Shown: piece after piece, positions 53,333 through 62,543 of the stretch | How the letters are laid out: each line of letters starts with the position of its first letter | Position numbering within the stretch: position 1 is the stretch's first letter | Assembly: GCF_900109325.1 (NCBI RefSeq) | Contig: NZ_FNZU01000003.1 | Span: forward strand, 1 to 64,000 | Source: Alkalibacterium pelagium | Lineage (GTDB): Bacteria > Bacillota > Bacilli > Lactobacillales > Carnobacteriaceae_A | Direction: 5' to 3' | Length of the DNA stretch: 64,000 nucleotides | Notes under the pieces: generated by a model | What the model was told of the DNA's origin: nothing | What the model saw: the letters and a program-made list of their open reading frames with translations, nothing else | The model's database searches: none | Position numbers and translations under genes: made by a program

Positions 53333-54742
53333 CTAAGTTAATTCAAATTGTAGCAGACTTGCTCTTCCATTCCCGGCGTAAGTAATATACAGAGGGTGAA
53401 CACCATCAGGGAAATTGATCTGAGTTGTATAATCAGTCCATACATTAGTAAAATTGACCGGGATCGTTCCCAGCACCTCACCATTCCAGCTGTTTCTTAT
53501 CTCAAAATTTCCTTTACAGTACCCTCGAACCTTTATGGAAAACTGTGTTGTCCCATTAAAATCAAAGTACTTATATCCGGCAGTTGCGGAGCGAGTCATA
53601 TTTTGTATATATCCAGGTTCTTCATCTCCGTCTTTTCCATCTTGAGTGATCTTAGGAAACTGGCTGTCCATCCACAAGTCTCCAGTGTAAACAGCTTCAT
53701 CTTCATGGAATAAGTTGCATGCGATATGTGCTGGATAGACTCCTTTTCCTTCGAGCGGTGCTCCGTTAGGTCCACATGAAGTCATTTCAACTTGAGCAAT
53801 CATTCCCTGTTCATCTACACTGATTTTTTCAAGACAGCCCTGCCTGCTGAAGTTTGATCCATTCGTATGTCTATGGTAGAAAATATACCAGTCATTTTTG
53901 ATCTGAACGATGCTCCCGTGGTTGTTTCCTCCGTAATACATCGGCTGATCAGCGGGTTTATAGGAATCAATGTGCATATCGTTGTTGCTGATGATAACCC
54001 CTTTGTATTCAAAATCTCTATCGGGATATTTACTGGTGGCATAACATAATTCATGCATGACTATAGAAGAATAGATCAGATAGTAAGTGTCGCCAATTTT
54101 ACGGATCGACGGCGCTTCAAAGAATTCATGCCCTTCAAAACCCGTGCCTTTTCCGTTGGGTTCATTCGGCAGAACAAATTCAGTTTCCTGAACGATTGTC
54201 AGCATGTCATTGTCAAGGACAGTAGCCATTGCTCCATGGCGGGATGTGTCCCCTTTGGCACAGAAACCTGTGTAAAGATACACCTTATCCTCTTCAAACC
54301 GGACGCCGGGGTCGAACTGAGGATCATCCCCTGGTCTCTCGCCTAAAAGATTGCTTTCTTTATCTTTAACGTATCCGTAAAACTCATATTTACCGGCAGG
54401 CGTATCACTGACAGCTACTGACACAACCGGCACTTTATCTAGCACATAGTATAAATAATACCTTCCATCCGCTCCTTTAGTAACATCCGGGGCATAGAGG
54501 GCCATAGCGCCTTCTGAATTCAGTGGATCATCTGTTTTTTTGTAAATAACACCCTCATAAAGCCAGTCGGCAAGATCATCTACTGGAGCAGACCAGCAGA
54601 CGTAGTCGTTCAGGCAGTAGGCATGGCTGTTGAATCGGTCATGTGAGCCGTAAATATATACTCTGTCTTCAAATACGTAAGGTTCTGCGTCAGGTATGTA
54701 CTCCCACGAAGGCAGATAGGGATTGAATCCTTGCTTTGTCAT
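53333..54742 (-). CDS. GH43 glycosidase with C-terminal CBM6-like domain
   Basis: This 469-residue cytoplasmic enzyme has D18 (Y-I-P-D-A-E-P), D144 (P-Q-F-D-P-G-V) and E209 (F-F-E-A-P-S) as the GH43 triad in an N-terminal propeller (1-310). A beta-sandwich (about 335-469) with Y-K-Y-F-D-F-N-G, K-V-R-G-Y-C-K-G-N-F-E-I-R and a G-x-x-P-L-Y-I-T-Y pattern looks like CBM6. An arabinofuranosidase or xylosidase acting on branched oligosaccharides is likely. It stands alone between terminators, with a GGAGATG site. A degenerate GTAC word (54762-54771) upstream might be an AraR site. Confidence 0.82.
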   Translation of the reverse strand: MTKQGFNPYLPSWEYIPDAEPYVFEDRVYIYGSHDRFNSHAYCLNDYVCWSAPVDDLADWLYEGVIYKKTDDPLNSEGAMALYAPDVTKGADGRYYLYYVLDKVPVVSVAVSDTPAGKYEFYGYVKDKESNLLGERPGDDPQFDPGVRFEEDKVYLYTGFCAKGDTSRHGAMATVLDNDMLTIVQETEFVLPNEPNGKGTGFEGHEFFEAPSIRKIGDTYYLIYSSIVMHELCYATSKYPDRDFEYKGVIISNNDMHIDSYKPADQPMYYGGNNHGSIVQIKNDWYIFYHRHTNGSNFSRQGCLEKISVDEQGMIAQVEMTSCGPNGAPLEGKGVYPAHIACNLFHEDEAVYTGDLWMDSQFPKITQDGKDGDEEPGYIQNMTRSATAGYKYFDFNGTTQFSIKVRGYCKGNFEIRNSWNGEVLGTIPVNFTNVWTDYTTQINFPDGVHPLYITYAGNGRASLLQFELT

Positions 54743-55107
54743 TTCATCATCTCCATTGTTTAATTTGTACAGAGAAAAACTGAAACCTGTATCATTTTAG
54801 CTGGTAACGATAAAGATTTCAGTATTTAAATGGGATCACAAATTATAAAATGCGAGTTATATATATATAAATCAGATACTGTGCAACACCTTTTGAGAAA
54901 AGACCCCAATTAGCACTTGCTATACAATAACATAATAGCTTTTAATTAATCAGAATGCCTCTCGGTTAGGTTAGAGTTAATTTAAACTATACAATTATTA
55001 AATCTATTTCTGATCAGATATATAAACATAACGTTTTCAAAAGAGGATCAGCAGACCTTATGCTAAGATATCCGCTGATCCAACATTACTTTAAAAGTAA
55101 TTCTATC
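54743..55107. other. Intergenic region between GH43 and orphan binding protein
   Basis: These 365 AT-rich bases include a short TA-repeat near 54858-54869 and the terminator at 55045-55081. A promoter for the GH43 gene must lie here or upstream, but none is convincing. No gene was seen. Confidence 0.6.
55045..55081 (-). terminator. Terminator of orphan binding-protein gene
   Basis: GGATCAGC (55045-55052) pairs with GCTGATCC (55074-55081), with further inner pairs, followed by TCTTTTG on the minus strand. Confidence 0.75.
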
Positions 55108-56775
55108 TTATTCAGCGTCTTCTAGTGACTGCTGGAAGTCTCTGTAAGATTCGTTTACAAGTTCCATGAACTCATCAACGTTCTGGTTTTCCAGATCAGT
55201 CATGAATTCACCCCAGCGATCAAGAGAGTACTGACCAGTGATGAATCGTAGAGTGTACTGTTCTACAGTATCCTGAAGAGGTGTTGAAAGAAGAGATGCT
55301 CTTTCCTGATCAGCCTGGCTCATTGGGTATGGAGGATCTGGAACGATGACGTCAAGTTCTTCGTTCATTCTTGACTGCCATTCGAACTCGTCCTCATCCA
55401 TGATGGACTGTCTGATGTGAGCAGGACCGGCAAAGGCAAAGGCCACGTTACCAAATCCGTAATCTTCTTGTAGATCTTCATCAGCGCCACGGTTCATACG
55501 CTCGTATCTGATGTTTTCAAGTGGGCGGTATCCGCCGGCAACTTCATCAGTTTTTTCATAAGTGACACCTTCTACGCCCCAGTGAGCGAATTCTGATCCT
55601 TCGTCACTGTAGTGCAGCCAGTCAAGGAACTGAAGTTTAGCAAGGAAATCATCATCATCAGCAATGTTAGCATTCAGCATGATACCACTGGATGTGTTGC
55701 TTCCGCGAATAACCTGTCCGTTCGGTCCTTCAAGGATACGCATTCTTGAGAATTCATATTCGCCTTCTCCGTGTGCTTCTTCAAGACTTTCGTTAACGTC
55801 TGTCAAAGTACCCACGTTACCAGATGTAACAAATGATTCTAGGTTAACTAATTTGTTTCTAGCCATTTCATCGTCTTGTGTTGTTGCTTCAATGTCTAAC
55901 AGGCCATCTTCAGTCAGGCCAGCGAAGTACTCAACCATATCTCTGTAGCCTTGTTCCATAGGTGCATAGACGAATTCGTCTGTATCTTCATCATACATCG
56001 CACCGTTCATGAAGCCCCAGCCACCGATTGTATCAAATGAAGCACCACCGAAGTTCATCAGTGCATTACCTTGCCACCAAAGTGTCATAGCTTTGTCAGT
56101 TCCTGTTTCATCTCTTAGAGTTTCAAGAGCTGTTCTGAGTTCATCCCATGATTGAGGTTCTTCAATACCATGTTCGTTGAAGACTGTTTCATTGAATTTA
56201 AGACTGAAGTCAACTTGTACATTCTCGTTAAGACCAGGAAGCACATAGTATTTACCGTCAGAGTGACGCAGGTTTTCGATCTGTTCAGCTACGCCGTCCC
56301 AGTTTTCCAGTCTGTCGGAGAAGTGAGGCATTAAATGTACATAATCTGAAATTGGCAGAATTGCGCCAGAAGGAACGTAAGGGGTTTCATGTCCAGCCCA
56401 GATATCTGTAGAGTAGTCAGGCATATCTCCAGCCGATACAGTTACAGACAATCTTTCTTCCCAGTCAGATAACGGTACACTTGTAGGGTTCATTGTTACG
56501 TTGTGCTCGTTTTCCAGATGTTCAAAGAACAGCCAGTCTCTTTCAAGTGGGTATGCAGGTAAGTCTCTGTATAGTAAGCTGATGTCAAGTGGCTCAGTTG
56601 CTACAAAAGTATCGCCCACTTCAAAGTTTTCCATTGCTCCTACTGAACCAACTTCGTCTTCAGTAATTTCTTCTTCAGGTGATCCAGCTTCTCCTCCGTT
56701 GCCACAAGCAGCAAGCAGCAGTCCGCCGGATAAAGTTAGGTATAACGCTAGATTTCTTTTGTTAAGCAATTTCAT
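55108..56775 (-). CDS. Orphan oligosaccharide-binding lipoprotein (LplA type)
   Basis: The 555-residue protein has a lipoprotein signal peptide with L-L-A-A-C (Cys24 from the preferred start), an acidic mature N-terminus rich in E, and a large binding-protein fold. It is of the same broad type as the protein at 35875-37473 but clearly diverged. No permease genes are beside it, and terminators isolate it. The start at 56775 is chosen because CTGGAGGG lies before it, while the upstream in-frame starts overlap the AraR box. Regulation by AraR is likely. It may share the LplB/LplC-like permeases at 33892-35799. Confidence 0.87.
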   Translation of the reverse strand: MKLLNKRNLALYLTLSGGLLLAACGNGGEAGSPEEEITEDEVGSVGAMENFEVGDTFVATEPLDISLLYRDLPAYPLERDWLFFEHLENEHNVTMNPTSVPLSDWEERLSVTVSAGDMPDYSTDIWAGHETPYVPSGAILPISDYVHLMPHFSDRLENWDGVAEQIENLRHSDGKYYVLPGLNENVQVDFSLKFNETVFNEHGIEEPQSWDELRTALETLRDETGTDKAMTLWWQGNALMNFGGASFDTIGGWGFMNGAMYDEDTDEFVYAPMEQGYRDMVEYFAGLTEDGLLDIEATTQDDEMARNKLVNLESFVTSGNVGTLTDVNESLEEAHGEGEYEFSRMRILEGPNGQVIRGSNTSSGIMLNANIADDDDFLAKLQFLDWLHYSDEGSEFAHWGVEGVTYEKTDEVAGGYRPLENIRYERMNRGADEDLQEDYGFGNVAFAFAGPAHIRQSIMDEDEFEWQSRMNEELDVIVPDPPYPMSQADQERASLLSTPLQDTVEQYTLRFITGQYSLDRWGEFMTDLENQNVDEFMELVNESYRDFQQSLEDAE

Positions 56776-56803
56776 TGATTTTTCCCTCCAGATTTTAAGC
56801 TTA

Positions 56804-56815
56804 GATGTACGTATG
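56804..56815 (-). promoter_or_regulatory. AraR box upstream of orphan binding-protein gene
   Basis: ATGTACGTAT with palindromic TACGTA core at 56808-56813, 30 bases before the start codon. Confidence 0.65.
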
Positions 56816-57223
56816 ACCAAGATTTATATTCTTCAAAATTCCAGCTCAGACATCCATAGCTGTTATTGTTTCCGGTTTCATTCTAGTGAAAACAGATTTA
56901 AAATGTTTCCAGTTAGTTTAAAACTTAAACATACTATATCAAATAAAAAATAGAAGGTCAATGATTTTTTATATATTTATCATTGTATCCGTTTGATTTA
57001 TTTATATAAAACTAATATACTTGTATACTACTTGTTGCTTAACATTGCTCATCGTATTCCTGCTGATACATTATTAGATAAGTCATATCTGAAATATACA
57101 CTGAACAACATGTTCGTACCTTTTTTCATGACCCTTCTGAGAGACGCTTATGAGAACTTAAGCATTACTATGAAAATCATTTACTAAATTTTGTTCCAAA
57201 TTTTTAACTTGGTGATAATCAAA

Positions 57224-57258
57224 AAGAAGTGCACTCATTCTAAATGAGAGCACTTCTT
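57224..57258 (-). terminator. Terminator of second GH51 gene (bidirectional)
   Basis: AAGAAGTGC and GCACTTCTT arms with inner TCATT/AATGA pairs. T-runs lie on both sides, so it can work in both directions. Confidence 0.8.
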
Positions 57259-57270
57259 TTTTCTATTTAA

Positions 57271-58844
<1,574 letters not shown>

Positions 58845-58967
58845 GAAAATCTTTATATACTACCTTCATTTTTTCTTCATAATATCTGCTGTTTCACTTG
58901 CTATATAATCGGTAAGTGGTAAAATTCGCTATGTACTTATTTTTTATAAGCATAAAGGATGATGATA

Positions 58968-60335
58968 ATGATCAAAGGAATTACATTGGAGAATCCTTCC
59001 TCTGCCAGGCGCTATATGTTTATGATCACCTGGCCGATTTTCATAGAAGTCTTTCTTCAGATGCTCATGAAGCTCACTGACGTTTTCATGCTCAGTTTTG
59101 TTTCTGACCAGGCTGTAGCTGCAATTGGTGTAGTCAATCAGCTGATGACTTTTATGTTCGTACTGTTTAATTTTACAGCTATGGGGGCCGGTGTTGTTGT
59201 TTCCCAATATGTTGGAGCAGACGATAAGGATGGTGTCCGCAATACAATAGCGAGCGCAGTCACCATAAACCTTCTGTTCGGATTGGCAGTCAGTCTTTTT
59301 GTAGGATTCAATCGCCAGTATCTTCTCAATTTATTTTCTCTCGAACCGGAACTGTTTAGTTATGCAAACAGCTACGCTCTGATCGTCGGATTCGCACTAT
59401 TTGCTCAGGCCATGATTTTGACTATTTCTTCCATCTTGCAGGCAATGGGCTTCACTAAAGATGTCATGCTCTCAGTGCTGGTCATGAATGTACTGAACAT
59501 CTTCGGAAACTATGTCCTGATTTTCGGTGCATTAGGCTTCCCTCGACTGGGTGTGACCGGCGTCGCTCTGTCTACTGCAGGTGTCCGCCTGCTGATCATG
59601 GCAGGAATGTTTGTACTGTTATTTAGACGTATGCCTGTCAGAATCCCTGTCAAATCATTTTTTACACTGAAGAAAACTTTTGCCATGAAAATTCTAAATA
59701 TTGGTGTGCCTTCTGCTGGTGAACAACTGTCCTACAATGTCAGCCAGATTGTGTTGACAATCATGATCACAACACTTGGAGCAACAGCCCTTGCCACTCG
59801 TGTCTATACTCAAAACTTCATGTCCGTTCTAGTCATTTTTTCTGTCTCAATCGCCAAAGGCATGCAGATTTTCATCGGACAACTGGTTGGTGCAGACAAA
59901 CAGAAAGAAGCTTTCAAATATATGTATACTGGCCTTAAATTCGCCAGCATCGTAACGATAGCCATCGGTGGTCTCTTCACCTTCTTCGGCAGACAAATTT
60001 TCAGTATCTTTTCTGACGATCCTGGACTGATTGCACTCGGTGCTTCTATCCTTGTAATTGAACTGCTTCTACAACCGGCGCGTACCGGCAACATGGTCAT
60101 CATCAGCGCACTGAGAGCGGCAGGAGATGCTAAATTTCCAGTCATTATCGGCATTACTGTCATGTGGGGTCTCCTCGTTCCTTTAGCTTACGTACTGGGG
60201 ATTGTATTAGGTTATGGCCTCCCTGGAATCTGGTTTGCGATGGTCGTGGATGAATGGATCAGAGCCAGCCTGATGTACGTCCGCTGGAAAAAGAAACGAT
60301 GGATGAACAAACGGCTGGTGCCTAAGCGGTCCTGA
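58968..60335 (+). CDS. MATE-family efflux transporter
   Basis: The 455-residue protein has twelve predicted membrane segments in two homologous halves. The halves carry P-I-F-I-E-V-F-L-Q (near residue 23) and G-V-P-S-A-G-E-Q-L (near 246), the duplicated signature of the MATE/DinF transporters that export cationic drugs or metabolites with Na+ or H+. The ATG at 58968 is preferred because AAAGGA lies eight bases before it; in-frame ATGs at 58959 and 58962 are too near that site. It is divergent from abfA, with a likely -10 TATAAT at 58904-58909. Its substrate is unknown. Confidence 0.9.
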   Translation: MIKGITLENPSSARRYMFMITWPIFIEVFLQMLMKLTDVFMLSFVSDQAVAAIGVVNQLMTFMFVLFNFTAMGAGVVVSQYVGADDKDGVRNTIASAVTINLLFGLAVSLFVGFNRQYLLNLFSLEPELFSYANSYALIVGFALFAQAMILTISSILQAMGFTKDVMLSVLVMNVLNIFGNYVLIFGALGFPRLGVTGVALSTAGVRLLIMAGMFVLLFRRMPVRIPVKSFFTLKKTFAMKILNIGVPSAGEQLSYNVSQIVLTIMITTLGATALATRVYTQNFMSVLVIFSVSIAKGMQIFIGQLVGADKQKEAFKYMYTGLKFASIVTIAIGGLFTFFGRQIFSIFSDDPGLIALGASILVIELLLQPARTGNMVIISALRAAGDAKFPVIIGITVMWGLLVPLAYVLGIVLGYGLPGIWFAMVVDEWIRASLMYVRWKKKRWMNKRLVPKRS

Positions 60336-60440
60336 CTTCAGTAAGTTTAATGATTCCCTTATAAACCTCTCTACTTGCAGTCATATAACGGTTTAGCTGA
60401 ATGAAACCTTAGTATTGTGCTGGATTTACTGTAAAGTATG

Positions 60441-60484
60441 GAGCCCGACTGATGCGTCTTCAGTACGCAATGTCAGTCGGGCTC
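60441..60484 (+). terminator. Terminator of MATE gene
   Basis: GAGCCCGACTGA (60441-60452) and TCAGTCGGGCTC (60473-60484) form a perfect 12-bp stem, followed by TTTTCTTT. Confidence 0.9.
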
Positions 60485-60643
60485 TTTTCTTTACTCTTTT
60501 TTTAATGAAAATTATCGATATGACCTGATCTATTCCACTTTTTTAATAACTCGGATAATGTTTTCCAATAGATTAAATCGCACAATCCTTTTCAACCCTG
60601 CTCCAGTTTCTTCCATAATATACACTGAAAATGAACGCACAAA

Positions 60644-60685
60644 AAGCACGCATCAGATTCTCCTAGGAGAGTCCGATACGCGCTT
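60644..60685 (-). terminator. Terminator of xylA
   Basis: The long hairpin has arms AAGCACGCATC and GATACGCGCTT (some G-T pairs) and an inner TCTCCTAGGAGA palindrome. T's follow on the minus strand. Confidence 0.85.
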
Positions 60686-60702
60686 AGTATTAGGGGGTAG
60701 AA

Positions 60703-62031
60703 TTATCCTTCAGCGATAGTTGTAACCAGGTACTGGTTAAGAATACCTTTGATTACCTCAAGGTTTCCAGATTCAGTTTCAAACTTATCTAGACCAAGAG
60801 CATAGTCCTGAAGTTTCTTGAAGTCTGTGTTTCCGTCAACGATGTCTTTACCGATGCCTTCAGTAAATGACTTGTAGCGGTTTTCAAGAATGGAATCAAG
60901 AGCTTTATCGTCGATAAGTTTCTGAGCAACTTTAGCACCAAGTGCAAAGCTGTCCATTCCAACGATGTGTGCTTTGAACAGGTCTTCAGGTTTGAATGAT
61001 GTACGACGAACTTTAGCATCAAAGTTCAGTCCACCACGACCTAGACCGCCGTTTTTAAGGATTTCATACATCGCTAGTGTTGTTGCATACAGGTCAGATG
61101 GGAATTCATCTGTATCCCAGCCTAATAGCGGGTGACCTTGGTTAGCATCAACTGATCCCAGCATACCGTTGATACGTGCATAGTGAAGCTCGTGCTCGAA
61201 GCTGTGTCCAGCAAGAGTAGCGTGGTTAGCTTCAATGTTGAACTTGAACACGTCATCCAGGTTATACTTCTGCAGGAAGGCATATCCAGTTGCAACGTCG
61301 AAATCATACTGATGAGACGTTGGTTCTTTTGGTTTTGGTTCGATCAGGAATTGAGCATCGAAGCCGATTTCTTTCGCATAGTCATTAGCCATGTGGAAGA
61401 AACGAGCCAGGTTGTCCAGTTCAAGACCCATGTTAGTGTTAAGTAGGCTTTCGTACCCTTCACGGCCGCCCCAGAATACATAGTTTTCCGCACCTAGACG
61501 TTTACCGATTTCAAGAGCTTTTTTAACTTTAGCAGCAGCATAAGCATAGACATCAGCACTATTTGAAGTAGCTGCACCATGAACGAACATTGGGTTGGAG
61601 AAGTTGTTTGTTGTGTTCCAAAGCAATTTCGTTTTGCTGTCCTTCATGTAATCTTCAAGCATGTCAGCAATGACATCCTGATTTTCAAGTGTTTCTTTCA
61701 GAGAGCTTCCTTCAGGTGCTACGTCCACATCGTGGAAAGCAAAGTAAGGTGCACCGATTTTATCGAAGAATTCAAAAGCTGCTTCAACGCGAGCTTTAGC
61801 TCTATCCATTGGATCTGAGAAATGATCCCATGGACGCTGAGCTGTTCCAGTTCCGAATGGATCACCTAATTCTTCAGTGAATGTGTGCCAGTAAGCAATA
61901 CCGAAACGCAGTGCTTCCTCCATAGATTGCCCGTTAAGCTGCTCTTCCGGGTTATAGAATTTGAACGCTAATGGATCTTTTGATTTAGCGCCTTCATACT
62001 TGATTTTGCTGATGTTGTCAAAATAAGCCAT
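60703..62031 (-). CDS. xylA: Xylose isomerase
   Basis: XylA converts D-xylose to D-xylulose. The 442-residue protein belongs to the long (class II) type. The catalytic histidine lies in [13 protein letters not shown] near residue 101, and metal ligands in [15 protein letters not shown] near 232 and [11 protein letters not shown] near 268. The start at 62031 (M-A-Y-F-D-N) follows GAGGAG; an upstream in-frame start overlaps the operator. It is monocistronic here: no xylB or xylR is in the window, although a XylR-type operator precedes it. Confidence 0.96.
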   Translation of the reverse strand: MAYFDNISKIKYEGAKSKDPLAFKFYNPEEQLNGQSMEEALRFGIAYWHTFTEELGDPFGTGTAQRPWDHFSDPMDRAKARVEAAFEFFDKIGAPYFAFHDVDVAPEGSSLKETLENQDVIADMLEDYMKDSKTKLLWNTTNNFSNPMFVHGAATSNSADVYAYAAAKVKKALEIGKRLGAENYVFWGGREGYESLLNTNMGLELDNLARFFHMANDYAKEIGFDAQFLIEPKPKEPTSHQYDFDVATGYAFLQKYNLDDVFKFNIEANHATLAGHSFEHELHYARINGMLGSVDANQGHPLLGWDTDEFPSDLYATTLAMYEILKNGGLGRGGLNFDAKVRRTSFKPEDLFKAHIVGMDSFALGAKVAQKLIDDKALDSILENRYKSFTEGIGKDIVDGNTDFKKLQDYALGLDKFETESGNLEVIKGILNQYLVTTIAEG

Positions 62032-62065
62032 GTATACTATTTCTCCTCTCGGTTGTTTGTTTTGT

Positions 62066-62119
62066 GTTAGTTGGTTTAACTTACAAACTAACAATACCCT
62101 ATTCTGGAAACGGTGTCAA
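62066..62119 (-). promoter_or_regulatory. xylA promoter with XylR-type operator and cre
   Basis: The minus strand reads TTGACA (62114-62119), 17 bases, TATTGT (62091-62096). A 27-bp palindrome (62066-62092) with outer arms GTTAGTT and AACTAAC starts at the -10 and resembles the Bacillus xyl operator. In the spacer, TGGAAACGGTGTCA (62105-62118, plus strand) fits the relaxed cre pattern TGNAANCGNNNNCA. Confidence 0.8.
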
Positions 62120-62175
62120 TATCTTTTAGTAAATTTTTTCTGCTTAATTTGATAATATCATCTATATATGCATAT

Positions 62176-62217
62176 TGAAAGCGTTATTAAAAGTATTGTG
62201 CTATACTGGATGAAGAT
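62176..62217 (+). promoter_or_regulatory. cre site and promoter of the small acidic gene 3
   Basis: TGAAAGCGTTATTA (62176-62189) matches the cre consensus at 13 of 14 positions, the best in the window. TGCTATACT further on gives an extended -10 (TATACT at about 62211-62216). CcpA control is likely. Confidence 0.65.
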
Positions 62218-62240
62218 CAATGAAAGGAGTAGATTTCATT

Positions 62241-62450
62241 ATGCAAAATGAACCAACTCAGACTGGCAATCCGTCTTTACCTGTGGATGCAGAAGCTGCA
62301 CAGAAAACTAAAGATGAATTAGCTGAAGGTGAGATGCCTAAATCAGAAGAAGAAAAGGAAAAAGAAACAGCTCCTGGAGATGCTGAATCTTTTGATGTAG
62401 ATAAAGTGGATGACCTTGAAAAATCAAAAAAGAGAGATAAAAAAGACTAA
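62241..62450 (+). CDS. Small acidic low-complexity protein, paralogue 3
   Basis: The 69-residue protein has no known domain. It starts M-Q-N-E-P-T-Q, has a middle rich in E, K and A, and ends A-E-S-F-D-V-D-K-V-D-D-L-E-K-S-K-K. It is homologous at both ends to the small genes at 31360 and 39535. The start at 62241 is chosen because AAAGGAG lies before it and it gives the shared head sequence. It is transcribed away from xylA, from a promoter with a strong cre site, and ends in a strong terminator. The function is unknown. Confidence 0.85.
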   Translation: MQNEPTQTGNPSLPVDAEAAQKTKDELAEGEMPKSEEEKEKETAPGDAESFDVDKVDDLEKSKKRDKKD

Positions 62451-62495
62451 TCGAGACTGAGATCAGTGGGAATATTAGTCGATCGAAATTAATTA

Positions 62496-62532
62496 AGCGC
62501 CGGACCCAAGTAAATAGCTTGGATCCGGCGCT
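62496..62532 (+). terminator. Strong bidirectional terminator
   Basis: A 15-bp stem (62496-62510 with 62518-62532, one mismatch) is followed by seven T on the plus strand. It ends the small gene and may also serve the esterase gene on the other strand. Confidence 0.9.
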
Positions 62533-62543
62533 GTTTTTTTAAT

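Larger units (their letters stand above)
56776..57270. other. Intergenic region upstream of orphan binding protein
   Basis: The region contains the AraR box (56804-56815), an AT-rich stretch with a possible TATAAA -10 (56823-56828, minus strand) and no clear -35, and the abfA2 terminator (57224-57258). A 64-codon plus-strand frame at 56993-57187 has no ribosome site and is not credible. Confidence 0.6.
60336..60702. other. Convergent intergenic region between MATE gene and xylA
   Basis: The region holds the two terminators at 60441-60484 (plus) and 60644-60685 (minus). The AT-rich stretch between them shows nothing. Confidence 0.7.

Noticed and set aside
56993-57187. 64-codon plus-strand frame between binding protein and abfA
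   Set aside because: No ribosome site and no family resemblance; the region is AT-rich noncoding DNA.
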